This document shows positions 46,858 to 54,563 of a stretch of DNA of 64,000 nucleotides, piece by piece. The number at the start of each line of letters is the position of its first letter. Position 1 is the first letter of the stretch. The notes beneath the pieces were generated by a model, which worked only from the letters and a program-made list of their open reading frames with translations, was not told the DNA's origin and did no database searches. This DNA comes from Parolsenella massiliensis (GTDB taxonomy: Bacteria; Actinomycetota; Coriobacteriia; Coriobacteriales; Atopobiaceae), in assembly GCF_900143685.1 (NCBI RefSeq), contig NZ_LT671675.1, forward strand, positions 1,791,985 through 1,855,984. Reading direction: 5' to 3'. Both the position numbers and the translations under genes were made by a program.

Positions 46858-46885
46858 GGCGGCTCCCTCTCGCGTCTTTGCCTAG

Positions 46886-46990
46886 CCGCCATCCGGCGGC
46901 TTCCCAAACATACAATGCGCCCGGAGCCAGTGGAAGGGGGGAACTGGACTCCGGGCGCGGGAGGCGGCTCACCTAAGACGGGTGTGAGCC
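46886..46990. other. Cluster of three hairpins between lsrF and tadA
   Basis: CCGCC-ATCC-GGCGG (about 46887-46900), GCGCCCGGAGCCAGT/ACTGGACTCCGGGCGC (46917-46958) and GGCTCAC/GTGAGCC (46966-46990) lie in a row. As both genes run on the minus strand, these could terminate lsrF, though T-tracts are lacking. The signal recognition particle RNA sequence expected beside tadA in Bacillus is not present. Confidence 0.55.
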
Positions 46991-47055
46991 ACGTGGTGCT
47001 TCATGTTTTCCCAGCTTGTGACATGCGCCAGCGGCTGGGGTGAGACGAGCGGACG

Positions 47056-47934
47056 CTACTTGGCGATGTCCTGGAACATCTCCCAAGCCTCAACGTCGGT
47101 CATGCCCTCGTGCACGATCTTGTTGACGCACTGGGCCATCTCGATGGGGTGCGTGGACTGGAAGATGTTGCGGCCCATGTCGACGCCGTGGGCACCCTTG
47201 CGGATGACGTCGTAGGCGAGGTGCAGGGCGTCCTTCTCGGGGAGCTTCTTGCCACCGGCGACAACGATGGGCACCGGGCAGGCAGCGACGACCTCCTCGA
47301 AGTCCTCGCAGTCATAGGTCTTGACCATCTGGCAGCCCATCTCGGCGATGATGCGCGTGGCGAGCTTGAAGAAGCGCGGGGTGCGCTCCATGTCCTTGCC
47401 CACGGCGCAGACGCCCAGCGTCGGGATGCTGTAGCGGAAGCCGGCGTTGATGGTCTGGCTCAGGTTGTCGATGGAGGACAGCTGGCCGTCGCCACCGATG
47501 AAGACCTGGGAGGCCATGCAGTCGGCGTTCATGCGGATGGCATCCTCGATGTCAACGGCGATGACCTCGTGGGAGAGGTCGGTCTGGAGCATGGAGGAGC
47601 CGGAGGTGGTGCGAAGGGCGATGGCCTTCGTGATCTCGGGCGGCACGCAGGAGCGGATGGCACCGCGGGTGCCCATGAAGCAGTCCACGTAGGGGGCAAG
47701 CTTCGGGAGGAGCAGGTCGAGGCGCTCGAGGCCGGCCGTGGCGCCCATGAAGTAGCCGTGGTCGAAGGCAAACATGACGGTGTTGCCGCTCTTGGGATTG
47801 AAGATGTTCGAGAGGTGCTTCTTCATGCCCCAGTCGAGGCTGTTGGCACCCTTGACGTAGAAGCCCTTGTCGTTGGCGAACGGCACGTCGACGTGGTAGT
47901 CGTGAGCGACCTTGAGACCATCCAGATCAGCCAT
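47056..47934 (-). CDS. lsrF: 3-hydroxy-5-phosphonooxypentane-2,4-dione thiolase
   Basis: A 292-residue class I aldolase-fold enzyme that cleaves the isomerised phospho-AI-2 product with CoA, giving acetyl-CoA and dihydroxyacetone phosphate. Matches to LsrF include FAFDHGYFMGATAGLERLD (near 54-72), the Schiff-base lysine region QMVKTYDCEDFEEVV (near 205) and VVAGGKKLPEKDAL. The ATG follows AAAGGAAC. It is the last gene of the lsrACDBF run and is separated from lsrB by a 227-base gap with strong hairpins. Confidence 0.95.
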   Translation of the reverse strand: MADLDGLKVAHDYHVDVPFANDKGFYVKGANSLDWGMKKHLSNIFNPKSGNTVMFAFDHGYFMGATAGLERLDLLLPKLAPYVDCFMGTRGAIRSCVPPEITKAIALRTTSGSSMLQTDLSHEVIAVDIEDAIRMNADCMASQVFIGGDGQLSSIDNLSQTINAGFRYSIPTLGVCAVGKDMERTPRFFKLATRIIAEMGCQMVKTYDCEDFEEVVAACPVPIVVAGGKKLPEKDALHLAYDVIRKGAHGVDMGRNIFQSTHPIEMAQCVNKIVHEGMTDVEAWEMFQDIAK

Positions 47935-48063
47935 GTGTCAGGTTCCTTTCCCCTTGTCTTCCCCACCCCTGGAGAAGACGCCTGTTATGGTGACGGTGCT
48001 TGCAGATGCGCGGCTAAATGCCGGCCGAACCGTCTCGCCATCCCTCAGCAGGGAGGCTCTCTA

Positions 48064-48114
48064 TCTGGTTCGCATACGAACGTTACCTGCGATAACGGCC
48101 CTATGCGAACCAGA
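48064..48114. repeat. 51-bp nested palindrome between lsrB and lsrF
   Basis: Perfect 13-base arms TCTGGTTCGCATA/TATGCGAACCAGA enclose CGTTA-N7-TAACG. Single copy in the window. Confidence 0.75.
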
Positions 48115-48115
48115 A

Positions 48116-48145
48116 GCGGGGGCACCGCGCCTGCGGCACCCCCGC
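48116..48145 (-). terminator. GC-rich hairpin after lsrB, possible attenuator
   Basis: GCGGGGGTGCCGC pairs with its imperfect complement across a 4-nt loop (two mismatches), 16 bases past the lsrB stop. No T-tract; it may reduce lsrF expression or stabilise the lsrB message. Confidence 0.5.
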
Positions 48146-48161
48146 CGCAGATCAATACAAC

Positions 48162-49295
48162 TTAGAAGTTGTAGTCGTTCATGTTGTCCTTGGTGAAGAC
48201 AAGGCGCTCGGGCAGCAGCACGACGCCGTTGTTCTTGTCGCCGGTCGTGGCACCCTCGGAGATGGAGTCGTTGGCCTCGACCTTGACGTCACCAATGCTC
48301 GGGATGGAGATGGTGTCGCCAACCTTGACCTCGTTGCCAGCGGCGAGATAGGCGGCCACGTAGCAGCCCATGGCGCCCTGGACGGCGCAGTCCCAGAGGC
48401 CCCAGTTGTAGATGGTGCCGTTCTCGCAGTAGGACTTGATGGACTGCGGGGAGGCGAAGCCGGTGATCGTGATCTTCTGGGCGTCGTAGCCGGCATCCTC
48501 AGCAGCGGCGAGCTGGCCGGGAAGGGCGGTGGAGTCGTTGCAGATGATCAGGTCGATCTCGGGGAAGGCGCTCAGCACTGCGGCGCCAACCGTCTTGGCC
48601 TGCTCGGCGTCCTGGTTGGAGTAGTAGTTGTCGGGGTGGACGTTCTCCCAGTTCGGGTAGTCCTTCTTGATGATGGCCTCAGCGGCAACCTGCCAGGAGT
48701 TCTGGTCGGTGACGGTGGCCTGAGAGTAGTGCCAGGCATAGGTGATCTTGTCGGCAGAGGGATCCTTGCCGCGCTGCTTGAGGCCGTCGACGGACATGTC
48801 AACGAGCATCTGGCCGAGGATCTCGGGCGTGCCCTGGGAGACCATGAGCGTACGGTCCTCGGGCTGGGCGTCGGAGTCCCAGGTGGTGACAACGATGCCG
48901 GCATCCGTGGCCTTCTTCAGGGCGTCGGACACGCCAGCGGCGTCAACCGTGGAGATGCAGAGGGCGTCGACGCCATTGGCGACGGCCTGGTTGATGATGC
49001 CCACCTGGTCAGAGGCGGAAGCGCTGGAGGAGCCGAGGTAGTCAACCGTGAAGCCCCAGTCCTTGGCGTACTTCTGAGCGCCGTCGTTCGCGGACTCGAA
49101 GAAGGCGTTGCCCGTGATCTTCGGGATGAAGGCAACGGTCTTGCCGGCGACGTCGCCGCCAGCGGCCTCACCGCTCGCAGCAGCGGTCGTAGCGGCGGAA
49201 CCGGAGCCGCCACCGCAGCCGACCAGGCCGAGGCCCGCGACGGCTGCACCAGCGCCAGCCACCTTCAGGAAACCGCGACGAGTCATGTTCTTCAT
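48162..49295 (-). CDS. lsrB: Autoinducer-2 binding lipoprotein
   Basis: A 377-residue periplasmic-binding-protein family I lipoprotein. The N-terminus MKNMTRRGFLKVAGAGAAVA combines a Tat-like RRGFLK motif with a lipobox (LVGC). The mature protein begins GGGSGSAATT and contains KTVAFIPKITGNAFFESAND and the LsrB-like WDSDAQPEDR (near 140), FASPQSIKSYCENGTIYNWG and VLLPERLVFTKDNMNDYNF. E. coli LsrB binds furanosyl AI-2 through comparable residues. The ATG follows AAAAGGGAGG. It lies between lsrD and lsrF. Confidence 0.93.
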   Translation of the reverse strand: MKNMTRRGFLKVAGAGAAVAGLGLVGCGGGSGSAATTAAASGEAAGGDVAGKTVAFIPKITGNAFFESANDGAQKYAKDWGFTVDYLGSSSASASDQVGIINQAVANGVDALCISTVDAAGVSDALKKATDAGIVVTTWDSDAQPEDRTLMVSQGTPEILGQMLVDMSVDGLKQRGKDPSADKITYAWHYSQATVTDQNSWQVAAEAIIKKDYPNWENVHPDNYYSNQDAEQAKTVGAAVLSAFPEIDLIICNDSTALPGQLAAAEDAGYDAQKITITGFASPQSIKSYCENGTIYNWGLWDCAVQGAMGCYVAAYLAAGNEVKVGDTISIPSIGDVKVEANDSISEGATTGDKNNGVVLLPERLVFTKDNMNDYNF

Positions 49296-49320
49296 AACGA
49301 ACCTCCCTTTTCTTTGCCCC

Positions 49321-50361
49321 TTACTGGGCACTTGCCTTAGAACTACCCTTCCTTGCAAACAGTGAGCGCAGCCACGGGACGATTCCCGTATTGGTCGCTG
49401 CAGAACGCCCGACGATAACCGCGACGAGCAGGATGCCCACCGGGATATCCAGATACTGGGTGCCGATCTTGAAGCACAGGGGAAGACCAAAGCGGAGCAG
49501 CGCGATGGCGAGAGACGCAAGCGCCGTGCCGATGACCGAGCCCTTGCCACCCGTGGAGAGCGTGCCACCAAGGACGACGGCCGTGATGATGTCCATCGTG
49601 AGGTCGCCACCGAGGTCGGACTTTGCAGTCCCCAGGTACGCGGTGAGCACGATGCCGGCAATTGCGGCCGCCAGTGCGCTCAGCACGTAAGTGGACATTA
49701 TCACGCGGCGGGTATTAATGCCGGAGTATTCGGCAGCCGACTGATTTACGCCGGTGAGGATGATCTTGCGGCCGTACTTGGTCTTGTGGAGCAGGATGAA
49801 CGCGACGACGAGCATGATCGCGTAGATAAGGATCTGGAACGGAATCACACCAGCTACCTGGTAGTTCGCGATGAACTTGAAGTCATCGGGGAAACCACTG
49901 ATGGACTCGTAGGACGCGGTGCTGGACAGTGTGGAGACGAGCAGGGCGAGGCCGGAGTACAGGAAGCTGCCGCCCAGCGTGATGACCATTGCTTGCACCC
50001 TGCAGTAGGCGATGAAGAAGCCTGAGAGTGCACCGCACAGGCAGACGACCACGGTTGCCAGGGCGCAGGCACCCCAGATGGAGAACCCAAAGTCCTGCCA
50101 AGCCACGCCGATGATGATTGACGTGAGGCCTACGAGCGACGCCACCTGGATGTCGATGCCACCGGTGCACATGACGAGCGTGACGAACAGGGCGAGCATG
50201 AACACCGCGAGGTTGTCGTTCACCGCGGTGAAGAGCAGCTGGGGGCGCAGGAACTTGGGGTTGGCAGCGCCAAAGATCACGAACTCGAGGACGAGCAGGG
50301 CAATGAGGATGAGGTTCCAGCTTGCCTGGCCCTTCGTGAGGAGCTTCTTGACCTTATCCAT
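49321..50361 (-). CDS. lsrD: Autoinducer-2 ABC transporter permease LsrD
   Basis: A 346-residue ribose-type (RbsC family) permease with about ten hydrophobic segments. Typical motifs are TGGIDIQVASLVGLTSII, VITLGGSFLYSGLALL, GVNQSAAEYSGIN and VLGGTLSTGGKGSVIGTALA. The ATG overlaps the lsrC stop by one base (TAATG). It is the second permease of the importer; LsrC/LsrD heterodimers are usual in Lsr systems. Confidence 0.94.
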   Translation of the reverse strand: MDKVKKLLTKGQASWNLILIALLVLEFVIFGAANPKFLRPQLLFTAVNDNLAVFMLALFVTLVMCTGGIDIQVASLVGLTSIIIGVAWQDFGFSIWGACALATVVVCLCGALSGFFIAYCRVQAMVITLGGSFLYSGLALLVSTLSSTASYESISGFPDDFKFIANYQVAGVIPFQILIYAIMLVVAFILLHKTKYGRKIILTGVNQSAAEYSGINTRRVIMSTYVLSALAAAIAGIVLTAYLGTAKSDLGGDLTMDIITAVVLGGTLSTGGKGSVIGTALASLAIALLRFGLPLCFKIGTQYLDIPVGILLVAVIVGRSAATNTGIVPWLRSLFARKGSSKASAQ

Positions 50362-51395
50362 TACGCCTCACCGCCTTTCTCGGCCTGGACGCTGGGGGCC
50401 GGGGTGTCCTGGGAGACGCGGGCCAGCAGACGGTCGTGCTTGTTCTTGACGAGGCTACGGTGCTGGATCACGGCGTCGATGACGACGATGACGAGCAGGA
50501 TGATGCCCGTGATGGCGTTGTCGTAGTTGGAGGAGAAGCCCATGAACACGAGCAGGTAGCTGATTGAGGACATGATGACGGCGCCGATGGCGGAGCCGAT
50601 CACGGAGCCAACGCCGCCGGCGAGCGAGATGCCGCCAAGCACGCAGGCCGCGATGGCCTTCATCTCGTAGCCGTTACCGCTCATCGGAGTCACGAAGCCA
50701 ATGCGGCTGCAGAAGATGACGCCGCCGATGGAGGCCATGACCGCGCAGATCACGTAGGCGAGCATCTTGGTCTTGAACGTGGGCAGGCCAACGAGCGTGG
50801 CGCCCTGGGCGTTGTCGCCCACGGCCACGAAGTAGCGGCCCTGACGCGTGCGGGTGAGCACGAGGTGAATCACGATGACGAGCGCGATGATGCAGCAGTA
50901 GTACACCGACACCGACCCAATGAGGTTCACCGAGGCGAAGTCCTTGAACGACTTGGGCAGGTTCTCAACCCAAGCGCCGTTCGTGTACAGGTAGATGAGG
51001 CCGCGCAGGATGCCGTTGACACCGAGCGTGAAGATGAGCGACGGGGCACCCATGACGCACACGCCCCAGCCGTTGATGAGGCCGATCACGACGCCGATGA
51101 TGATGGCGACGATGATGGCGAGCACGAGCGACTGACCGTCACGGAGCATCGTGCCCACGACGGCGGCCGTGAGGCCGAGGTTTGCGCCAACCGAGACGTC
51201 GATCTCACCGATGAACAGCACGAAGGCCATTCCCACAGCAACGAGCGTGTAGACGACGGACGAGTTGAAGCACGCGGAGACGTTGGACGGGTCGAGGAAC
51301 ATCGGGTTCATCGCGCCAACGATGATGAACAGCGCGATGAGGAAGACCAGGCTCGTGAGCTCGCGCGCCTTGAGAAGCTTCTTAACCTTCTCCAT
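50361..51395 (-). CDS. lsrC: Autoinducer-2 ABC transporter permease LsrC
   Basis: A 344-residue RbsC-family permease with about ten membrane segments. Motifs: FIGEIDVSVGANLGLTAAVV, LIFTLGVNGILRGLIYL, VGDNAQGATLVGLPTFKTKM and VLGGISLAGGVGSVIGSAIG. It begins MEKVKKLLKARELTSLVFLI, similar to the LsrD start MDKVKKLLTK, so the pair probably arose by duplication. It starts 65 bases after lsrA. Confidence 0.94.
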   Translation of the reverse strand: MEKVKKLLKARELTSLVFLIALFIIVGAMNPMFLDPSNVSACFNSSVVYTLVAVGMAFVLFIGEIDVSVGANLGLTAAVVGTMLRDGQSLVLAIIVAIIIGVVIGLINGWGVCVMGAPSLIFTLGVNGILRGLIYLYTNGAWVENLPKSFKDFASVNLIGSVSVYYCCIIALVIVIHLVLTRTRQGRYFVAVGDNAQGATLVGLPTFKTKMLAYVICAVMASIGGVIFCSRIGFVTPMSGNGYEMKAIAACVLGGISLAGGVGSVIGSAIGAVIMSSISYLLVFMGFSSNYDNAITGIILLVIVVIDAVIQHRSLVKNKHDRLLARVSQDTPAPSVQAEKGGEA

Positions 51396-51460
51396 CGATT
51401 ACACCCCTTCCCTCACATCGTTCGCTGACAGAGACATTCCAACCAACTGGCGGTCTAGGC

Positions 51461-53047
51461 TCATGCCGACACCGCCCCCTTGTCGCTTGTGACGCCAAAC
51501 GCCGCGGACATGAGGTTGTCCTGCGTGATGTCGCCCTTCTGGAACTCGCTGTTGATGCGGCCCTGGAACATGACGACCGCGCGGTCGGCGAGCTCGACGA
51601 CCTCCTCCATGTCGGAGGAGATGAGCAGGATGGAGACGCCCGACTCGCGAAGCTTGTTGAGCACGGCGTAGACGTCACCACGGGCGGCTGCGTCGATGCC
51701 ACGGGTGGGCTCGTCGAGGATGACGAGGCGCGGCTCGGAGGCGAAGATGCGGCCGATGATGATCTTCTGCTGGTTGCCGCCGGACAGGCCGCCAACCTCC
51801 TGGTCAAGGCCCGTGACCTTCGTGCGGAAGTCGTTCACGTACTGCTGGGAGATCTCCTCCTCCTTCTTGAAGTCGAGAAGGAAGCTGCCCAGGCGCTTGC
51901 CGCACAGAAGCGAGCTCGTCGTGTTCTCGGAGACGTCGCGGATGCGGAAGAGGGCGTCGGCGAAGCGGTCCTCGGGCACGTAGTTGATGCCGGCGTTGAT
52001 GACGTCGGCCGTGCTCTTGCCGGTGATGTCCTTGCCGTCGAGCAGGACCTTGCCGCCAAGGGGCTTCTCCATGCCAAAGATGGTGGTGGCCATCTCGGTG
52101 CGGCCGGCGCCCACGACGCCCGCCATGCCCACGATCTCACCGGGGTAGACCTTGAGGTCGACGTCCTTGAAGCCGTAGCCCGAGAAGCCCTTGAGCTCGA
52201 GGACGGGCGCTGCGTTGTAGTCGATGGCGCGGGCGGACTCGGCGGCGTCCGTGCGGATGTTGGAGGCATCCGGCGGCAGGAGGCCGCGCACGAGGTCCTC
52301 GCGCGTGAAGTCCTTGATGTTGCCCTGCATGGCAACGATGCCGTCACGAAGGATGGCGACGCTCGTGGCGAGCTCGAAGACCTCGGCCAGGCGGTGCGTG
52401 ATGTAGATGATGCCGATGTTCTGCTTCTGCAGCTCGCGCACGCAGTTGAACAGGCTCTGCACCTCGTCGAACGTCAGGGCGGAGGTGGGCTCGTCAAGAA
52501 TGAGGACCTCGGGGTTGCGCATGAGGCCGCGCAGAATCTCGACCATGCCCTGCTCGGCGATGGAGAGCGTCATGGCCTTGCGCTCGAGGTCCATGTGCCA
52601 GCCAGTCTGGCCCATGACCTTCTCGAGACGCTCGTTGAGGACGGACGCCTTCTCCTCGAAGCCGATGGTGATGTTCTCGCGAACGGTCATGTTCGGGAAC
52701 AGCATGGGCTCCTGCGGCACCATATAGATGCTGTGCGCCAGAGCCGCCTTCGGGTTCGAGATGTCCACCTTGTCGCCGTCGATGACGACGTCGCCGCTGT
52801 CTGCGGAGTAGATGCCCATGATGATCTTCATGAGCGTGGACTTGCCGGCACCGTTGCCGCCGATGAGAGCGAGCACCTCTCCGTGGTCGACCTCAAGGCT
52901 GATGCCCTTGAGGACCGCGTTCGTACCGAACGACTTATAGATGTCGCGGACGGACAGGAGCTTGTTGCGCGCCTGGATGTCCTCGACAACCTCACGGAGG
53001 GCGTCGGCGCTGCCCGCTGCGGGCGACGACTGGGTCTCGTTGGTCAT
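51461..53047 (-). CDS. lsrA: Autoinducer-2 ABC transporter ATPase LsrA
   Basis: A 528-residue sugar-type ATPase with two ABC domains. The first has Walker A GGNGAGKST (near 65) and LSIAEQGMVEILRGL with LILDEPTSALT. The second contains GVVGAGRTEMAT as a degenerate Walker A, signature GLSGGNQQK and VILDEPTRGID. The N-terminal ~40 residues are extra. The ATG follows AAGGGGAGGGG. It is the first gene of lsrACDBF and is divergent from lsrR across a 544-base regulatory region. Confidence 0.95.
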   Translation of the reverse strand: MTNETQSSPAAGSADALREVVEDIQARNKLLSVRDIYKSFGTNAVLKGISLEVDHGEVLALIGGNGAGKSTLMKIIMGIYSADSGDVVIDGDKVDISNPKAALAHSIYMVPQEPMLFPNMTVRENITIGFEEKASVLNERLEKVMGQTGWHMDLERKAMTLSIAEQGMVEILRGLMRNPEVLILDEPTSALTFDEVQSLFNCVRELQKQNIGIIYITHRLAEVFELATSVAILRDGIVAMQGNIKDFTREDLVRGLLPPDASNIRTDAAESARAIDYNAAPVLELKGFSGYGFKDVDLKVYPGEIVGMAGVVGAGRTEMATTIFGMEKPLGGKVLLDGKDITGKSTADVINAGINYVPEDRFADALFRIRDVSENTTSSLLCGKRLGSFLLDFKKEEEISQQYVNDFRTKVTGLDQEVGGLSGGNQQKIIIGRIFASEPRLVILDEPTRGIDAAARGDVYAVLNKLRESGVSILLISSDMEEVVELADRAVVMFQGRINSEFQKGDITQDNLMSAAFGVTSDKGAVSA

Positions 53048-53257
53048 TCGATTCCCCTCCCCTTGAGACAAATGATTCTGCAAACGACTAGTCAGTCGAT
53101 TTCGATTCCAAGGTATCCATTGAACTAGACGGGCTGTAGCTCTCGCAGAGCGAACGGTAGCAATTGGCACGCGGACGGTATTTTGCGCAGTGCGTGGACG
53201 ATTGTTCTCTCTCCACGCAGTCTGCTCGGCCCCTTGCTCTCCTATCGACCGGTTTGG

Positions 53258-53275
53258 TGAGAAAGCGTTTACCCA
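53258..53275 (-). promoter_or_regulatory. cre-like operator in the lsr intergenic region
   Basis: GAAAGCGTTTAC (53261-53272) is a near-palindrome matching the catabolite-response element core TGAAAGCGYTWWCA at 12 of 14 positions. It is about 210 bases upstream of lsrA and just downstream of the proposed lsrA promoter. A LacI-family regulator is implied. Confidence 0.45.
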
Positions 53276-53334
53276 CATCCGGCCTTGGCCCGTCTGCAGC
53301 GGCAGCCGCTTGCTGACCGCAAAATTCAGTACGT

Positions 53335-53363
53335 TCTATATGCGTGTTTCCCAAACGGAAACA
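53335..53363 (-). promoter_or_regulatory. Candidate lsrA promoter with GTTTCC palindrome
   Basis: On the minus strand TGTTTC and TATAGA are 17 bases apart. A perfect inverted repeat GTTTCC-N5-GGAAAC (53346-53362) covers the -35 and spacer, an ideal place for a repressor. Confidence 0.4.
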
Positions 53364-53422
53364 GATCGCTATTCGCTCGCCTAGCCCCCGCGACCCCTCG
53401 CGGGATTCTTGGCTCACCTCAA

Positions 53423-53451
53423 TTGACACCCCATTTTGGTCGCTGTATAGG
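53423..53451 (+). promoter_or_regulatory. Promoter of lsrR-lsrK-cupin
   Basis: Consensus TTGACA (53423-53428), 17-base spacer, TATAGG (53446-53451). About 140 bases upstream of lsrR. Confidence 0.75.
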
Positions 53452-53456
53452 TAACT

Positions 53457-53504
53457 CAGACTTTTGTTCGGCTTGATGACATATGTCTGACTTTTCGTGA
53501 GCTT
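53457..53504 (+). promoter_or_regulatory. 30-bp-spaced direct repeats at the lsrR start site, candidate LsrR operator
   Basis: CAGACTTTTGTTCGGCTT (53457) and CTGACTTTTCGTGAGCTT (53487) share GACTTTT-N5-GCTT and are exactly 30 bases apart, immediately downstream of the -10 box. SorC-family regulators commonly autoregulate, which makes this the best operator candidate. Confidence 0.55.
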
Positions 53505-53591
53505 AGGCTCAGGCGCAGGAGATGGCCGGGACAGCGTCACCGCAACCGCACATATGTAGGCGTCGCGTGCAAATGAACTGAAGGGAGCGAC

Positions 53592-54551
53592 ATGACCGAC
53601 GAAGAGTACCAGCTCATGCTGAAGGCAACGTGGTTCTACTACATGGAGAACTACACCCAGCAGCAGATCTCCTCGCTCATGGGCGTCTCCCGCGGCAAGG
53701 TCATCCGCCTGCTCGACGAGGCCCGCAGTGAGGGAATCATTCGCTTCCTCTTCCGTCAGAGCGACCAGGAGCGCATGGAGATCGAGCGCGACATCGTCTC
53801 GGAGTTCGGCCTGCACGACGCCTTCGTCGTCCCCACGCCCGCCCACAAGTCCGACCTCATCGACAGCATTGCCCGCGCGGCATCCATGTATGTGGCAGAC
53901 CACCTGCGGGCAGACGGGTTTCTCAACATCGGCTACGGCGACATGACGGGCCGCGTGCTCGACAACCTCGCTACGACCCGCCACTCTGACATCAACGTAA
54001 CGAGCCTCACGGGAGGCGTGAGCTACTACCTGCCCAAGGTGAGCTCAGAGGTGTTCGCGATGCACCTGTACCTCACGCCCTCACCTCTCATCCTCTCCTC
54101 GCCAAGCCTGCGAGACGCGCTGCTGCGCGAGCCGGCGATCCAGGACGTCTACCGCATGACGAGCCACGCCGACATGACGGTCGTGGGCATCGGCAGCATG
54201 GACGAGGAGGCCACGATTATCCGCAACGGCATCCTGAGCAAGACGGACTTTGCCCTGCTCAAGATGCAGGGAGCCGTGGGAGACGTCCTCAACCACTTCA
54301 TCGACAAGAACGGCGATCCGGTTGACACCGACATCGAGGACCGAATCATCAGCACGAGCCTCGACACGCTCCAGGGAATGAGGAACGTCGTTGGCGTGGC
54401 GGGTGGCACGGAGAAGATCCCGGCCATCCACGCCGTTCTCAAGCATGGATATCTCAACGTTCTCGTCACGGACGAGGTAACGGCACGGGGGCTTCTCGAG
54501 TATGCGAAGCCTTCCGTTGGCACGGTAGTCGAGTATCAGAGTTCGAACTAG
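53592..54551 (+). CDS. lsrR: LsrR-type transcriptional regulator (SorC family)
   Basis: A 319-residue SorC/DeoR-type regulator. The N-terminal HTH reads YYMENYTQQQISSLMGVSRG, then KVIRLLDEARSEGIIRF. The C-terminal sugar-binding domain has NIGYGDMTGRVLDNL, TSLTGGVSYYLP, VVGIGSMDEEATI and VGVAGGTEKIPAI. LsrR represses lsr genes until phospho-AI-2 binds. The ATG follows GAAGGGAGCGAC. It is the first gene of the lsrR-lsrK-cupin transcript, divergent from lsrA, as in enteric lsr loci. Confidence 0.95.
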   Translation: MTDEEYQLMLKATWFYYMENYTQQQISSLMGVSRGKVIRLLDEARSEGIIRFLFRQSDQERMEIERDIVSEFGLHDAFVVPTPAHKSDLIDSIARAASMYVADHLRADGFLNIGYGDMTGRVLDNLATTRHSDINVTSLTGGVSYYLPKVSSEVFAMHLYLTPSPLILSSPSLRDALLREPAIQDVYRMTSHADMTVVGIGSMDEEATIIRNGILSKTDFALLKMQGAVGDVLNHFIDKNGDPVDTDIEDRIISTSLDTLQGMRNVVGVAGGTEKIPAIHAVLKHGYLNVLVTDEVTARGLLEYAKPSVGTVVEYQSSN

Positions 54552-54563
54552 GAGATGGACAGC

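Noticed and set aside
46886-47035. Signal recognition particle RNA next to tadA, as in Bacillus
   Set aside because: The conserved GGTCAGG...GGAAGCAGCC core is absent on both strands; only simple hairpins are present.
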